In this document: positions 46,551-54,428 of the stretch, piece after piece
Numbering within the stretch: position 1 is the stretch's first letter
How the letters are laid out: the number at the start of each line of letters is the position of its first letter
Origin: Lacipirellula limnantheis
GTDB lineage: Bacteria; Planctomycetota; Planctomycetia; Pirellulales; Lacipirellulaceae
DNA: 64,000 nucleotides
Direction: 5' to 3'
NCBI RefSeq assembly: GCF_007746075.1
Contig: NZ_CP036339.1
Coordinates: forward strand, 2,304,885 to 2,368,884
Translations under genes and position numbers: made by a program
Notes under the pieces: model-generated
Databases searched by the model: none
What the model saw: the letters and a program-made list of their open reading frames with translations, nothing else
Told to the model about the DNA's origin: nothing

Positions 46551-48264
46551 CTCGATCGGCTCTGTTTGGAGACCCACGACATCCGCGTTGGTCGCGGCAA
46601 TAGCTCTCATCTTCCACTGCGTCGCGGGGCCTCAGGTGGCCAGCGGCGAAGCGCCGCAAACGCTCGTCGCGGGTAGGATTTGGACGGGGCAATCCGAGCT
46701 GCCCTGGGCCGAGGCGATTGTCATCGAGGGCGAACGCATCCTCTTTGTCGGCGACCGAGAGGCGGCGGCCAAGCGACTTCGACCCGACGCGACGGTGATC
46801 GATGCCGAGCAAGGCATCGTCGTGCCGGGACTGATCGACGCCCACATCCATTTGATCGACGGCGGCCTGCATCTCACCTCGGTCCAATTGCGAGATGCCG
46901 ATACACGGTCGAAGTTCGTGGACCGGATCGGTGCGTTTGCCAAAGCACAACGCCAGGAGGGAGCTTGGATCACCGGCGGCGACTGGGATCACACGGTCTG
47001 GGGAGGCGAGCTTCCCGATCGCGCCTGGATCGACGAGGTAACGCCGAAGACGCCGGTGTGGATCTCGCGGCTCGACGGGCACATGGCGCTTGCCAATAGC
47101 GCCGCGATGCGGGCCGCAGGCGTTGGCGACGACGTGACCGACGTTGCTGGCGGTGAGATTGTGCGCGACGCCAACGGTCGGCCGACGGGGCTGTTCAAAG
47201 ACAACGCGATGTCGCTCATCGAGCGCGCCGTTCCGCCGATTTCGCTTGGCGACCGACTTACGGCCGCCGTCGCGGCGATGGAGTATCTCAACGCGCAGGG
47301 CGTGACAGCCGTCCATCACATGGGGACGTGGCAAGACGTGGAGGTGTTCCGACTTGCTCATAAGCTAGGGGCGCTGAAGGTTCGCATCTACGCCTGCACG
47401 CCGCTGGGGCAGTGGCAGCGGCTGGCTGAAGAGGTGAGTCGAGCTGGGCGCGGCGACGAGTGGCTGCAGATTGGCGGGCTGAAAGGGTTTGTCGACGGAT
47501 CGCTCGGGTCGCATACGGCTGCGTTCCTCACCCCGTTCGACGATGCGCCGAAGGACCGTGGCTTGCTGGTGAACAGCACGGAGGATCTCGAAAGTTGGAC
47601 GGAGGGGGCCGATCAGGCAGGACTGCAAGTGGCGGTCCACGCCATCGGCGACCGAGCGATCCGGTTGAAGCTGGACGTCTTCGAGCGCGTCGCGAAACGG
47701 CACGGGGAACGTGACCGGCGGTTTCGGATCGAGCACGCGCAACACATTGATCCGGCCGACATTCCGCGCTTTGGCGATCTCGGCGTGATTGCCAGCATGC
47801 AGCCCTATCACGCCATCGATGACGGCCGTTGGGCCGAACGAGTCATCGGTGCGCGACGGAGTGAAACGACCTACGCCTTCCGTTCGCTGATCGACGCGGG
47901 AGCGCGTTTAGCCTTCGGCAGCGACTGGTTCGTGGCGCCGGCAACGCCGCTGGCGGGCATCGACGCGGCCGTCAATCGCCGGACGTTGGACGGCAAATAC
48001 CCCGACGGCTGGGTCCCAGCGCAAAAGATTTCGGTCGAGGAGGCGCTACGAGCGTACACGAGCGGCGCCGCCTTCGCTGCGTTCCGTGAGCATGATCTAG
48101 GGACGCTTGAAGCGGGCAAGCTGGCCGACCTGGTGGTGCTCGACCGCGATATCGCTCGTGGCGACGCCATTGCCGACGCGATCGTAAACGTAACGATGGT
48201 GGGCGGACGCATTGTCTACCAGCGCCGGAAAGGGGAAACTAACGGATCTGCCCATCGTCCCTAG
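46519..48264 (+). CDS. Exported YtcJ-like amidohydrolase
   Basis: A 581-residue metal-dependent amidohydrolase of the YtcJ/imidazolonepropionase-like (amidohydrolase_3) group. Metal motif DAHIHLIDGG follows PGLI; then GDWDHTVWGG, VHAIGDRAIR with its histidine, FRIEHAQHI, GSDWFVAPATPLAGI and the C-terminal EEALRAYTSGAAFAAF. The N-terminus has a hydrophobic stretch (SALVAAIALIFHCVAGPQVA) typical of export. The start is uncertain: GTG 46519 overlaps DUF486; internal TTGs are alternatives. The natural substrate of these proteins is rarely known; an N-acyl amino acid or aryl amide is plausible. Confidence 0.88.
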   Translation: MERFILFSVSDSIGSVWRPTTSALVAAIALIFHCVAGPQVASGEAPQTLVAGRIWTGQSELPWAEAIVIEGERILFVGDREAAAKRLRPDATVIDAEQGIVVPGLIDAHIHLIDGGLHLTSVQLRDADTRSKFVDRIGAFAKAQRQEGAWITGGDWDHTVWGGELPDRAWIDEVTPKTPVWISRLDGHMALANSAAMRAAGVGDDVTDVAGGEIVRDANGRPTGLFKDNAMSLIERAVPPISLGDRLTAAVAAMEYLNAQGVTAVHHMGTWQDVEVFRLAHKLGALKVRIYACTPLGQWQRLAEEVSRAGRGDEWLQIGGLKGFVDGSLGSHTAAFLTPFDDAPKDRGLLVNSTEDLESWTEGADQAGLQVAVHAIGDRAIRLKLDVFERVAKRHGERDRRFRIEHAQHIDPADIPRFGDLGVIASMQPYHAIDDGRWAERVIGARRSETTYAFRSLIDAGARLAFGSDWFVAPATPLAGIDAAVNRRTLDGKYPDGWVPAQKISVEEALRAYTSGAAFAAFREHDLGTLEAGKLADLVVLDRDIARGDAIADAIVNVTMVGGRIVYQRRKGETNGSAHRP

Positions 48265-48291
48265 CCCCGCCCCATCCGTTCCAGCCTTTCC

Positions 48292-50130
48292 ATGCCGCAG
48301 ATCACTTTTTCCAACGTGACGATTGCCTACAACGGGCCGGCGCTGCTCGACGGCGTCTCATGCAATATCGAAGCGGGCCAGCACATTGGTCTGCTCGGCC
48401 GCAACGGCAGCGGGAAGACGACGCTCATGCGAATGCTGGCCGGGATCGAGACGCCGGATCACGGGACGATCGAACTTTATCCCGGGACTCGGGTCGCCCT
48501 CCTGCCGCAAGACGTGCCGCCGGAGATTGCCGGCGACGTGCGCAGCATTGTGACGGCGGGCGCTCATCAACTGGCGAACGATCATGAAACGGAATGGGAG
48601 GAGTCGGTTCGCATCGACCGCACGCTGCGCGAAATGCAACTCGACGCCGACGCGGATTTCCTGTCGCTCTCCACCGGCATGAAGCGTCGCGTGCTCCTGG
48701 CGCAGGCAATTGCTGGCGCCGCGGACGTATTGCTGCTCGACGAACCGACGAATCACCTCGACGTGGGGTCGATCGAATGGCTCGAAAACTACCTCTCGCG
48801 CTGGCGAAAGACGCTGTTGTTCGTCACCCATGACCGCGCCTTTCTGACGAAGCTCGCCGACCGGATTCTCGAGATTGATCGGGGCAAGCTCTTCGATTGG
48901 TCCTGCGACTATCCGACGTTTTTAGTACGCAAGGAAGAGGCGCTCGAGGCCGAGGAAAAGCAGAATGCCTTGTTCGACAAGAAGCTGGCGCAAGAAGAGG
49001 TTTGGATTCGGCAAGGCATCAAGGCGCGCCGTACGCGGAATGAGGGAAGAGTACGGGCGCTAAAGGAACTGCGGCGGATTCGGAGCCAGCGTCGCGACGT
49101 CGTGGGCAACGTGCAACTCGAGATTGACGAAGGAGAACGGAGCGGCGCGCTGGTGCTGAAATCTGAGAACGCGTCGTTCGGCTATCACGGCCAGCCGATC
49201 ATTCGTGGCGTCACGACGACGGTCATGCGCGGCGACAAGATTGGCATCATCGGACCGAATGGCGCCGGCAAGTCGACGTTGCTGCGCGGACTGCTCGGGC
49301 AGCTGCCGCCGCTCGCGGGAACAGTGCGGCAGGGGACCAATCTACAAGTCGCCTACTTCGACCAGACGCGCGATCAACTCGATCCCAGCCAGACTGCCGA
49401 GGAAAACGTCGGCGAAGGGAAGTCAAGCGTGACGATCGGCGGAAAGACGCGGCACATTATCGGCTACCTGCAGGATTTTCTATTCACCCCGGAGCAAGCG
49501 AGATCGCAGATCCGGTTCTTTTCCGGCGGACAGCGTAACCGCCTTTTGCTGGCCAAGTTGTTCGCCAAGTCGGCGAATCTACTGGTGATGGACGAACCGA
49601 CGAACGATCTCGACAGCGAGACGCTCGAGTTGTTGGAAGAGCGGCTCGTCGCCTACGAGGGGACCGTCCTGCTGGTAAGCCATGATCGCGCGTTCCTGAA
49701 CAATGTCGTCGGCAGCACGATCGTCTTCGAAGGAGATCAGCTACGCGAATATGTCGGCGGCTACGACGACTGGGTGCGACAGCGGCAAGCGAGTGCGGAG
49801 CGCGAAGCAGAGACGGGCCTTGCGGCGCCGGGGAGCGCGGCAAAGACCGGGGCCAGCAACGGGTGGCGTGACGTTGGAGCTAATACCGCGGCGGCGCCCA
49901 AGGGGAAAAAGCTCAGCTTCAAGGAGCAGCGAGAGTTGCAACAACTGCCAAGCCGCATTGAGTCGCTCGAGGCGAAGCTCGCTGCGTTGCACGAGGAAAT
50001 GGCTCGGCCGAATTTCTTCAAACAACCGGGCGGCGTCGCCGTCGCCAAGCAGGCTGAGGAAAAGGCTGTCGCCGCCGAACTACAGACCGCCTACGCCCGG
50101 TGGGAACAATTGGAACAGTTAGACGGCTAG
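48292..50130 (+). CDS. ABC-F translation factor (Uup-like)
   Basis: A soluble twin-ATPase of 612 residues, no membrane domain. Walker A GRNGSGKTT and signature LSTGMKRRVLLAQ make up the first cassette; GPNGAGKST and FSGGQRNRLLLAK the second. The linker ARRTRNEGRVRALKELRRI lies between them, as in Uup, and the C-terminus has a coiled coil (RELQQLPSRIESLEAKLAAL). ABC-F proteins bind ribosomes and act on translation or resistance. ATG 48292 is 27 bases after the amidohydrolase stop. No antibiotic-resistance clue is visible. Confidence 0.94.
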   Translation: MPQITFSNVTIAYNGPALLDGVSCNIEAGQHIGLLGRNGSGKTTLMRMLAGIETPDHGTIELYPGTRVALLPQDVPPEIAGDVRSIVTAGAHQLANDHETEWEESVRIDRTLREMQLDADADFLSLSTGMKRRVLLAQAIAGAADVLLLDEPTNHLDVGSIEWLENYLSRWRKTLLFVTHDRAFLTKLADRILEIDRGKLFDWSCDYPTFLVRKEEALEAEEKQNALFDKKLAQEEVWIRQGIKARRTRNEGRVRALKELRRIRSQRRDVVGNVQLEIDEGERSGALVLKSENASFGYHGQPIIRGVTTTVMRGDKIGIIGPNGAGKSTLLRGLLGQLPPLAGTVRQGTNLQVAYFDQTRDQLDPSQTAEENVGEGKSSVTIGGKTRHIIGYLQDFLFTPEQARSQIRFFSGGQRNRLLLAKLFAKSANLLVMDEPTNDLDSETLELLEERLVAYEGTVLLVSHDRAFLNNVVGSTIVFEGDQLREYVGGYDDWVRQRQASAEREAETGLAAPGSAAKTGASNGWRDVGANTAAAPKGKKLSFKEQRELQQLPSRIESLEAKLAALHEEMARPNFFKQPGGVAVAKQAEEKAVAAELQTAYARWEQLEQLDG

Positions 50131-50253
50131 CAGCAATCGACCGGCGCGGCGCGGAATCGCGGGCTATAGTTTTCCACGCTCCGCAGCCGTTGAATGGCGG
50201 TCGTTCCGTGCAGCGGCAGCCTCACGGCCCACCTTTCCTCCGCAGGTCGATTA

Positions 50254-51006
50254 ATGCTCGCATGCAGCCGTTCGGTGACACGGGCGATTTTCCTCATCGC
50301 ACTCCTCTCACCCGCACCGCTCGGAGCTGAGCCGGTGGCCGCGCCAACGGTCGCGCCGATGACGCCACAGCAGGCGCTCGACGATCTGAAGGCTGGAAAT
50401 CTGCGCTTTGCCGACGATGGGCTCCGCGAGGCGAAGCTCGGGTCAAAACGCCGCATTCAACTAGCCCAGGGCCAGCACCCGATGTCGGTGGTGCTGACTT
50501 GTTCCGACTCGCGGGCGGCGCCGGAGATCATCTTCGACCAGGGGCTTGGAGAAATCTTCGTTGTACGCGTCGCGGGGAACGTGGGCGGTCCGGAAGTCTA
50601 CGCTTCGATCGAGTATGCGGTGGCCGAGTTGAAGGCCCCGCTGGTGGTGGTGCTCGGCCATACACACTGCGGCGCGGTGGCGACAGCGCTCAAGGCGAAG
50701 GAACTGCCGAGCTACAATCTCAAGCTCCTGATTGGGCTAGTCAACGTGGGCGAAAATCTGCCGAAAAACCCGGAATTGGCTCTCGCGGCGGCGATCCGGA
50801 ACAATGTCCGCGAGCAAACGCTGTATCTCACGCAACAGAGCGAAATTATCAGGCGGGCCGCCAAGGGCGGACAGATCATGATCGTGCCGGCGCTTTACGA
50901 CCTGGAAAGCGGTCGCGTCACGTGGGGTAATCCGGGCGAGTCGTCGATAGCCGAGGTCAATGCGGCAACTGTCGACGCGAACGTGCCCGCGAGCGCGGCG
51001 AAGTAA
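50254..51006 (+). CDS. Exported beta-class carbonic anhydrase
   Basis: A 250-residue beta carbonic anhydrase (CO2 to bicarbonate). Zinc ligands Cys83 (LTCSDSRAAPE, with Asp85), His136 and Cys139 (GHTHCGAV) are present. The N-terminus MLACSRSVTRAIFLIALLSP then APLGA is a signal peptide, so the enzyme is periplasmic; most beta-class enzymes are cytoplasmic. ATG 50254 is preferred over an upstream ATG at 50194 because only the former gives a standard signal peptide. No bicarbonate transporter is adjacent. Confidence 0.9.
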   Translation: MLACSRSVTRAIFLIALLSPAPLGAEPVAAPTVAPMTPQQALDDLKAGNLRFADDGLREAKLGSKRRIQLAQGQHPMSVVLTCSDSRAAPEIIFDQGLGEIFVVRVAGNVGGPEVYASIEYAVAELKAPLVVVLGHTHCGAVATALKAKELPSYNLKLLIGLVNVGENLPKNPELALAAAIRNNVREQTLYLTQQSEIIRRAAKGGQIMIVPALYDLESGRVTWGNPGESSIAEVNAATVDANVPASAAK

Positions 51007-51034
51007 TACGGTTCGGTCGTCGTTACGCACGGCA

Positions 51035-52579
51035 TCAGTTCCAAAACTTTCGATCGAGCGTGCGGTAGTTCACCGCTTCGCCCAAATGCTCTTGGCGGAT
51101 GGCATCGCTGTCGTCAAGGTCGGCGATCGTGCGGGCGACGCGGAGGATTTTGTCGTGAGCGCGGGCCGAAAGGCCTTGCTCGGCGACGCTTGACTCGAGC
51201 AAGTCGCGGCTGGCGGCGTCGAGCGTGCATACCTGCCGGACTTGCCGACTCGTCATCTGGCCGTTGGTTTGTTTGGCGCTGCCGAGCTGGCGAAAACGTT
51301 CTGCCTGGCGGGTTCTGGCAATCTCGACCTGCTCGCGCATCGTCGCACTGTCGGTGCCGCGGGGGCCGGTGGATAGTTCCTTGAACGGCACCGCGGCAAC
51401 CTCCAGGTGGATGTCGATGCGGTCAAGCAGCGGCCCGCTGATTTTCGACATGTATCGCTCTATTTGTGGGACGGAGCAATGGCACTCGCGGCGCGGGTCG
51501 TTGCGGAAGCCGCAGGGGCACGGATTGAGCGAGGCGATCAGCATGAAGTCCGCGGGGAAATGCGCGGCTCGCATCGCCCGGCTGATCGAGACGGTGCCGT
51601 CTTCCAACGGCTGCCTGAGCACTTCGAGCGTGGTACGGTTAAACTCGGGAAGTTCGTCGAGGAACAGGACGCCGTTGTGGGCGAGGCTGATTTCGCCCGG
51701 CGCGGGGGTCGAACCGCCGCCGACGAGGCCGGCGTTGCTGATCGTGTGATGGGGCGCCCGGAACGGCCGGCGAACCATCAGCGGGCGGCCGGGCGGCAGT
51801 TTGCCCATCGCGCTGTAGATGCGGCTCGTTTCGATCGATTCGTCCGCCGTGAGTTGCGGCAGGATCGTGGCGACCCGCTTGGCGAGCATCGTCTTGCCTG
51901 CTCCGGGAGGTCCGACGAATAACACGTTGTGGCGACCTGCGGCGGCGATGGTGACGGCCCGCTTGGCCATCTCCTGGCCGCGCACGTCGGCGAAGTCTTC
52001 CTCGTAAGAGCCGAGTTCTTCGAACAACTCGCCGACGCGCGACGGCGTCGGTTCGATGTGGAGCTCTTCGATCAAGAACGCGGCGGCCTGCGTGACGCTG
52101 TCGACGGGAATGACTTCGATTCCCTCGACCACCGCCGCCTCGGCCGCGTTGGCGCTGGGGACGATCAAGCCGCGAAGCTGGCCGTTGGCCGCCGCTGCCA
52201 TGGCCATCGAGAGGGCCCCTTTGACTGGTCGCATGGCGCCGTCGAGGGCAAGCTCGCCGACGACGGCGTAGCGGTCGAGCAAGTCCGAAGCAATTTGCCC
52301 GCTCGCGGCGAGCAGGCCCAGGGCGACCGGCAGGTCGAACGACGACGCCTGTTTGGGGAGTTCGGCCGGGGCCAGATTGATCACGACGCGGTTGGCGGGG
52401 AGCACAAAGCCGCTGTTCACCAGGGCCAGCTCGATGCGGTGGATGCTCTCCTTGACCGCCTGCTCGGGAAGCCCGACGAGAACCGTTTTGGGGAGGGCCG
52501 AGGGAGAGACGTCGACCTCAACCTCGACGGGAAGGGCGTCGATCCCCAGCAGCGAAAAGGTGTGGAGCTTGGCGAGCAT
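51035..52579 (-). CDS. comM: ComM/YifB Mg-chelatase-like AAA ATPase
   Basis: A 514-residue protein of the ComM (YifB) family, a hexameric helicase that helps branch migration of incoming DNA in natural transformation. The N-terminal Lon-S16-like domain reads VSPSALPKTVLVGLPEQAVK, the AAA core has Walker A GPPGAGKTML and FLDELPEFNR, and the C-terminal Mg-chelatase part has the zinc-type CPCGFRNDPRRECHC. It ends with QEHLGEAVNYRTLDRKFW. No competence genes are adjacent. Complete and normal length. Confidence 0.94.
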   Translation of the reverse strand: MLAKLHTFSLLGIDALPVEVEVDVSPSALPKTVLVGLPEQAVKESIHRIELALVNSGFVLPANRVVINLAPAELPKQASSFDLPVALGLLAASGQIASDLLDRYAVVGELALDGAMRPVKGALSMAMAAAANGQLRGLIVPSANAAEAAVVEGIEVIPVDSVTQAAAFLIEELHIEPTPSRVGELFEELGSYEEDFADVRGQEMAKRAVTIAAAGRHNVLFVGPPGAGKTMLAKRVATILPQLTADESIETSRIYSAMGKLPPGRPLMVRRPFRAPHHTISNAGLVGGGSTPAPGEISLAHNGVLFLDELPEFNRTTLEVLRQPLEDGTVSISRAMRAAHFPADFMLIASLNPCPCGFRNDPRRECHCSVPQIERYMSKISGPLLDRIDIHLEVAAVPFKELSTGPRGTDSATMREQVEIARTRQAERFRQLGSAKQTNGQMTSRQVRQVCTLDAASRDLLESSVAEQGLSARAHDKILRVARTIADLDDSDAIRQEHLGEAVNYRTLDRKFWN

Positions 52580-52794
52580 GGAGGATAGTGTACCAACCCC
52601 ATGAGGAAGTCGTTTGTCCTTTTTATCCGTGAGATGGCCTTGCTCAAAACCGCGTGGCGACGGACAAAACCCTCGCTCCGCGGCGGCTGGCAGGCCGGCG
52701 GAGGCGGTAACAGTCGACGAATTGGATGTTCAGAGCGACATGAGTTTTGGGACGGTCGACGTCCAGACGCAGGAAATTGTCGGTCAAAACCTCC

Positions 52795-53082
52795 TCACCT
52801 CCGGGGGCTGCGCTGGCCGGTTCGTTCGCGGAGCCAAGCGGCGGCCTGAGGGTTCGTTTGGGCAGCGCGGCGGATCACCTGAAGCGGCGAACTGCGGGCG
52901 ACTATGGCGGCGGCTTCGAGGCGGCGCTGGAACTGAGGGTCGAAGTCGGCGTGGCGACGAATAGTTTTGACGTTGCAGCCCATGGCCCGGGCGACCGCGG
53001 CGAACGAGTGGCCGGCCGCTACCAAGCGGCAGATTTCCTGGCATTTTTCAGCGTTCAAACGACGTGGACGGCCGATGGGCAT
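52795..53082 (-). CDS. Small helix-turn-helix protein, planctomycete type
   Basis: A 95-residue protein starting MPIGRPRRLNAEKCQEICRL, followed by a resolvase/transposase-like HTH (SFAAVARAMGCNVKTIRR) and HADFDPQFQRRLEAAAIVAR, then a helical end with AAAWLRERTG. Small HTH proteins of this plan are numerous in planctomycete genomes, as I recall, and their role is unknown. It is isolated between comM (minus) and DUF1801 (minus) with spacers of 215 and 292 bases. A remnant of a transposase is a possible alternative. Confidence 0.75.
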   Translation of the reverse strand: MPIGRPRRLNAEKCQEICRLVAAGHSFAAVARAMGCNVKTIRRHADFDPQFQRRLEAAAIVARSSPLQVIRRAAQTNPQAAAWLRERTGQRSPRR

Positions 53083-53374
53083 GGGCGGACCTCATTTGTC
53101 GCGGCCACAAGCGGGCTTGCGAAGCCTGGAGGTAATGTGTACGGACGTTCATTGTGAGCGTCGCGGGTGGCCAAAAGCAAGCCGGTAGTTGGGAGATTTT
53201 TCGGCGCGCCGCTGGGGCGGAACGGGGGCGGGCGATCGGCCGCCCCGGGGGGAACCGGCGTAAGCTACAAATGACATGCGGCAGGCTAGCCACCGATGAC
53301 GCAAAGCGGAGCTCGACGCAGCGTCCGTACGGTTTTTTGGGCGGTCTCGGCAGGTCGGAGGAGTTCGAGCGGGG

Positions 53375-53815
53375 TTATAGGCGTTCGCCCGGTAACTGGC
53401 TCGCTTGCTTCACCCACGCGGCGAATTGCTTTTCATCGATCTCGTCGTCTTCCCGGATGTCGAGGTAGCGGACTTCCTGCTGCTTCGACTCTCCCGGCGG
53501 CACAGGCCGAAGCAAGGCGCCGCGAAAGAAGGCGACTTTGACGTACTTCGCGAAGCAATGGAAACTGAGGAACCAGCCCTCTCCCTCGACGCCGTAGAAG
53601 GGAGAATTCCATTTCACCGCTTTCTGCACGCCTGGCAGGGTACGCTCGATGATCGCGTCGAGGCGGCGGCCGACGTCCTGTTTCCAGCCGGGCATGGCCG
53701 CGATGTACGCCTTCACGGGAGCGTCGCCCTCGGCTTTGGCAATCTGAGGGTTGCCGCCGGAGAGGAGTTTGGCTGGTTTTGCGGCAGCGGGCCGTTGGGG
53801 GCTTTTCTTGGCCAT
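53375..53815 (-). CDS. DUF1801 (YdhG-like) protein
   Basis: A 146-residue protein. VKAYIAAMPGWKQDVGRRLD, IIERTLPGVQKAVKWNSPFY and GWFLSFHCFAKYVKVAFFRG are the family-defining segments of DUF1801, with the KWNSPFYG core. Biochemical function is unknown. ATG 53815 (MAKKSPQRPAAAKPAK) is preferred; an earlier in-frame start would reach to 53938 and overlap the divergent sigma gene. A Lys/Ala/Pro-rich N-terminus precedes the domain. Confidence 0.85.
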   Translation of the reverse strand: MAKKSPQRPAAAKPAKLLSGGNPQIAKAEGDAPVKAYIAAMPGWKQDVGRRLDAIIERTLPGVQKAVKWNSPFYGVEGEGWFLSFHCFAKYVKVAFFRGALLRPVPPGESKQQEVRYLDIREDDEIDEKQFAAWVKQASQLPGERL

Positions 53816-53903
53816 GGGAGCATTGGCGGGGAAGGTTTGGCGCTGAGTTTTTGTAAGACAGCGTTCGCTGGGGTTACCAATACTGCTGACGCGAGGATTC
53901 GAA

Positions 53904-54428
53904 TTGGTTGAGGACGATCGACAAGCGCTGTTTCTCACCTGGCTGGACGAGCATGGCTCGTCGGTGGTGAAGGTGGCGCGCGCCTATACCCTCACCGGGG
54001 ACGAGTGTCAGGATTTGGCGCAGGAAATCCTGCTGCAGGCCTGGCGGTCGGCGCCGAGTTTTGCGGGCAAGGCGACCGCGGCGACATGGTTCTATCGGGT
54101 GGCGCTCCACACGGCGATGAACTGGAAGCGGAAGGATGGTCCGCGACGGACCCGTCAACAGCCGCTGTTAGATGTACAAGTCGTGCCGGCGGACGGGGCG
54201 TGCAGCACCGAGCAAGTGCAGCAGCGCGAGACGGTGGAGCAGCTCTACCGCGCCATCCACCAATTGCCGAAAGCCGATGCGGCGCTCGTGCTGCTCTATC
54301 TCGACGAATTGAGCTATCGGGAGATGGCTGACGTGCTGGGCATATCGGAGAGCAACGTGGGCGTGAAGCTCAATCGGGCGAAAAAAGCGCTCAGCGCCCT
54401 GATGAACGGAGAGTCCCATGGACCCTGA
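53904..54428 (+). CDS. ECF-type RNA polymerase sigma factor
   Basis: A 174-residue sigma-70 family factor with only regions 2 and 4. Region 2: RAYTLTGDECQDLAQEILLQ with AWRSAPSFAGKATAATWFYR; region 4: HQLPKADAALVLLYLDELSY and REMADVLGISESNVGVKLNR. The start is TTG 53904, with GAGGA about 7 bases upstream; no ATG is available. Its last 11 bases overlap the next gene (ATG 54418), so translation is probably coupled. That gene encodes a membrane protein that is a candidate anti-sigma factor. Confidence 0.93.
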   Translation: MVEDDRQALFLTWLDEHGSSVVKVARAYTLTGDECQDLAQEILLQAWRSAPSFAGKATAATWFYRVALHTAMNWKRKDGPRRTRQQPLLDVQVVPADGACSTEQVQQRETVEQLYRAIHQLPKADAALVLLYLDELSYREMADVLGISESNVGVKLNRAKKALSALMNGESHGP

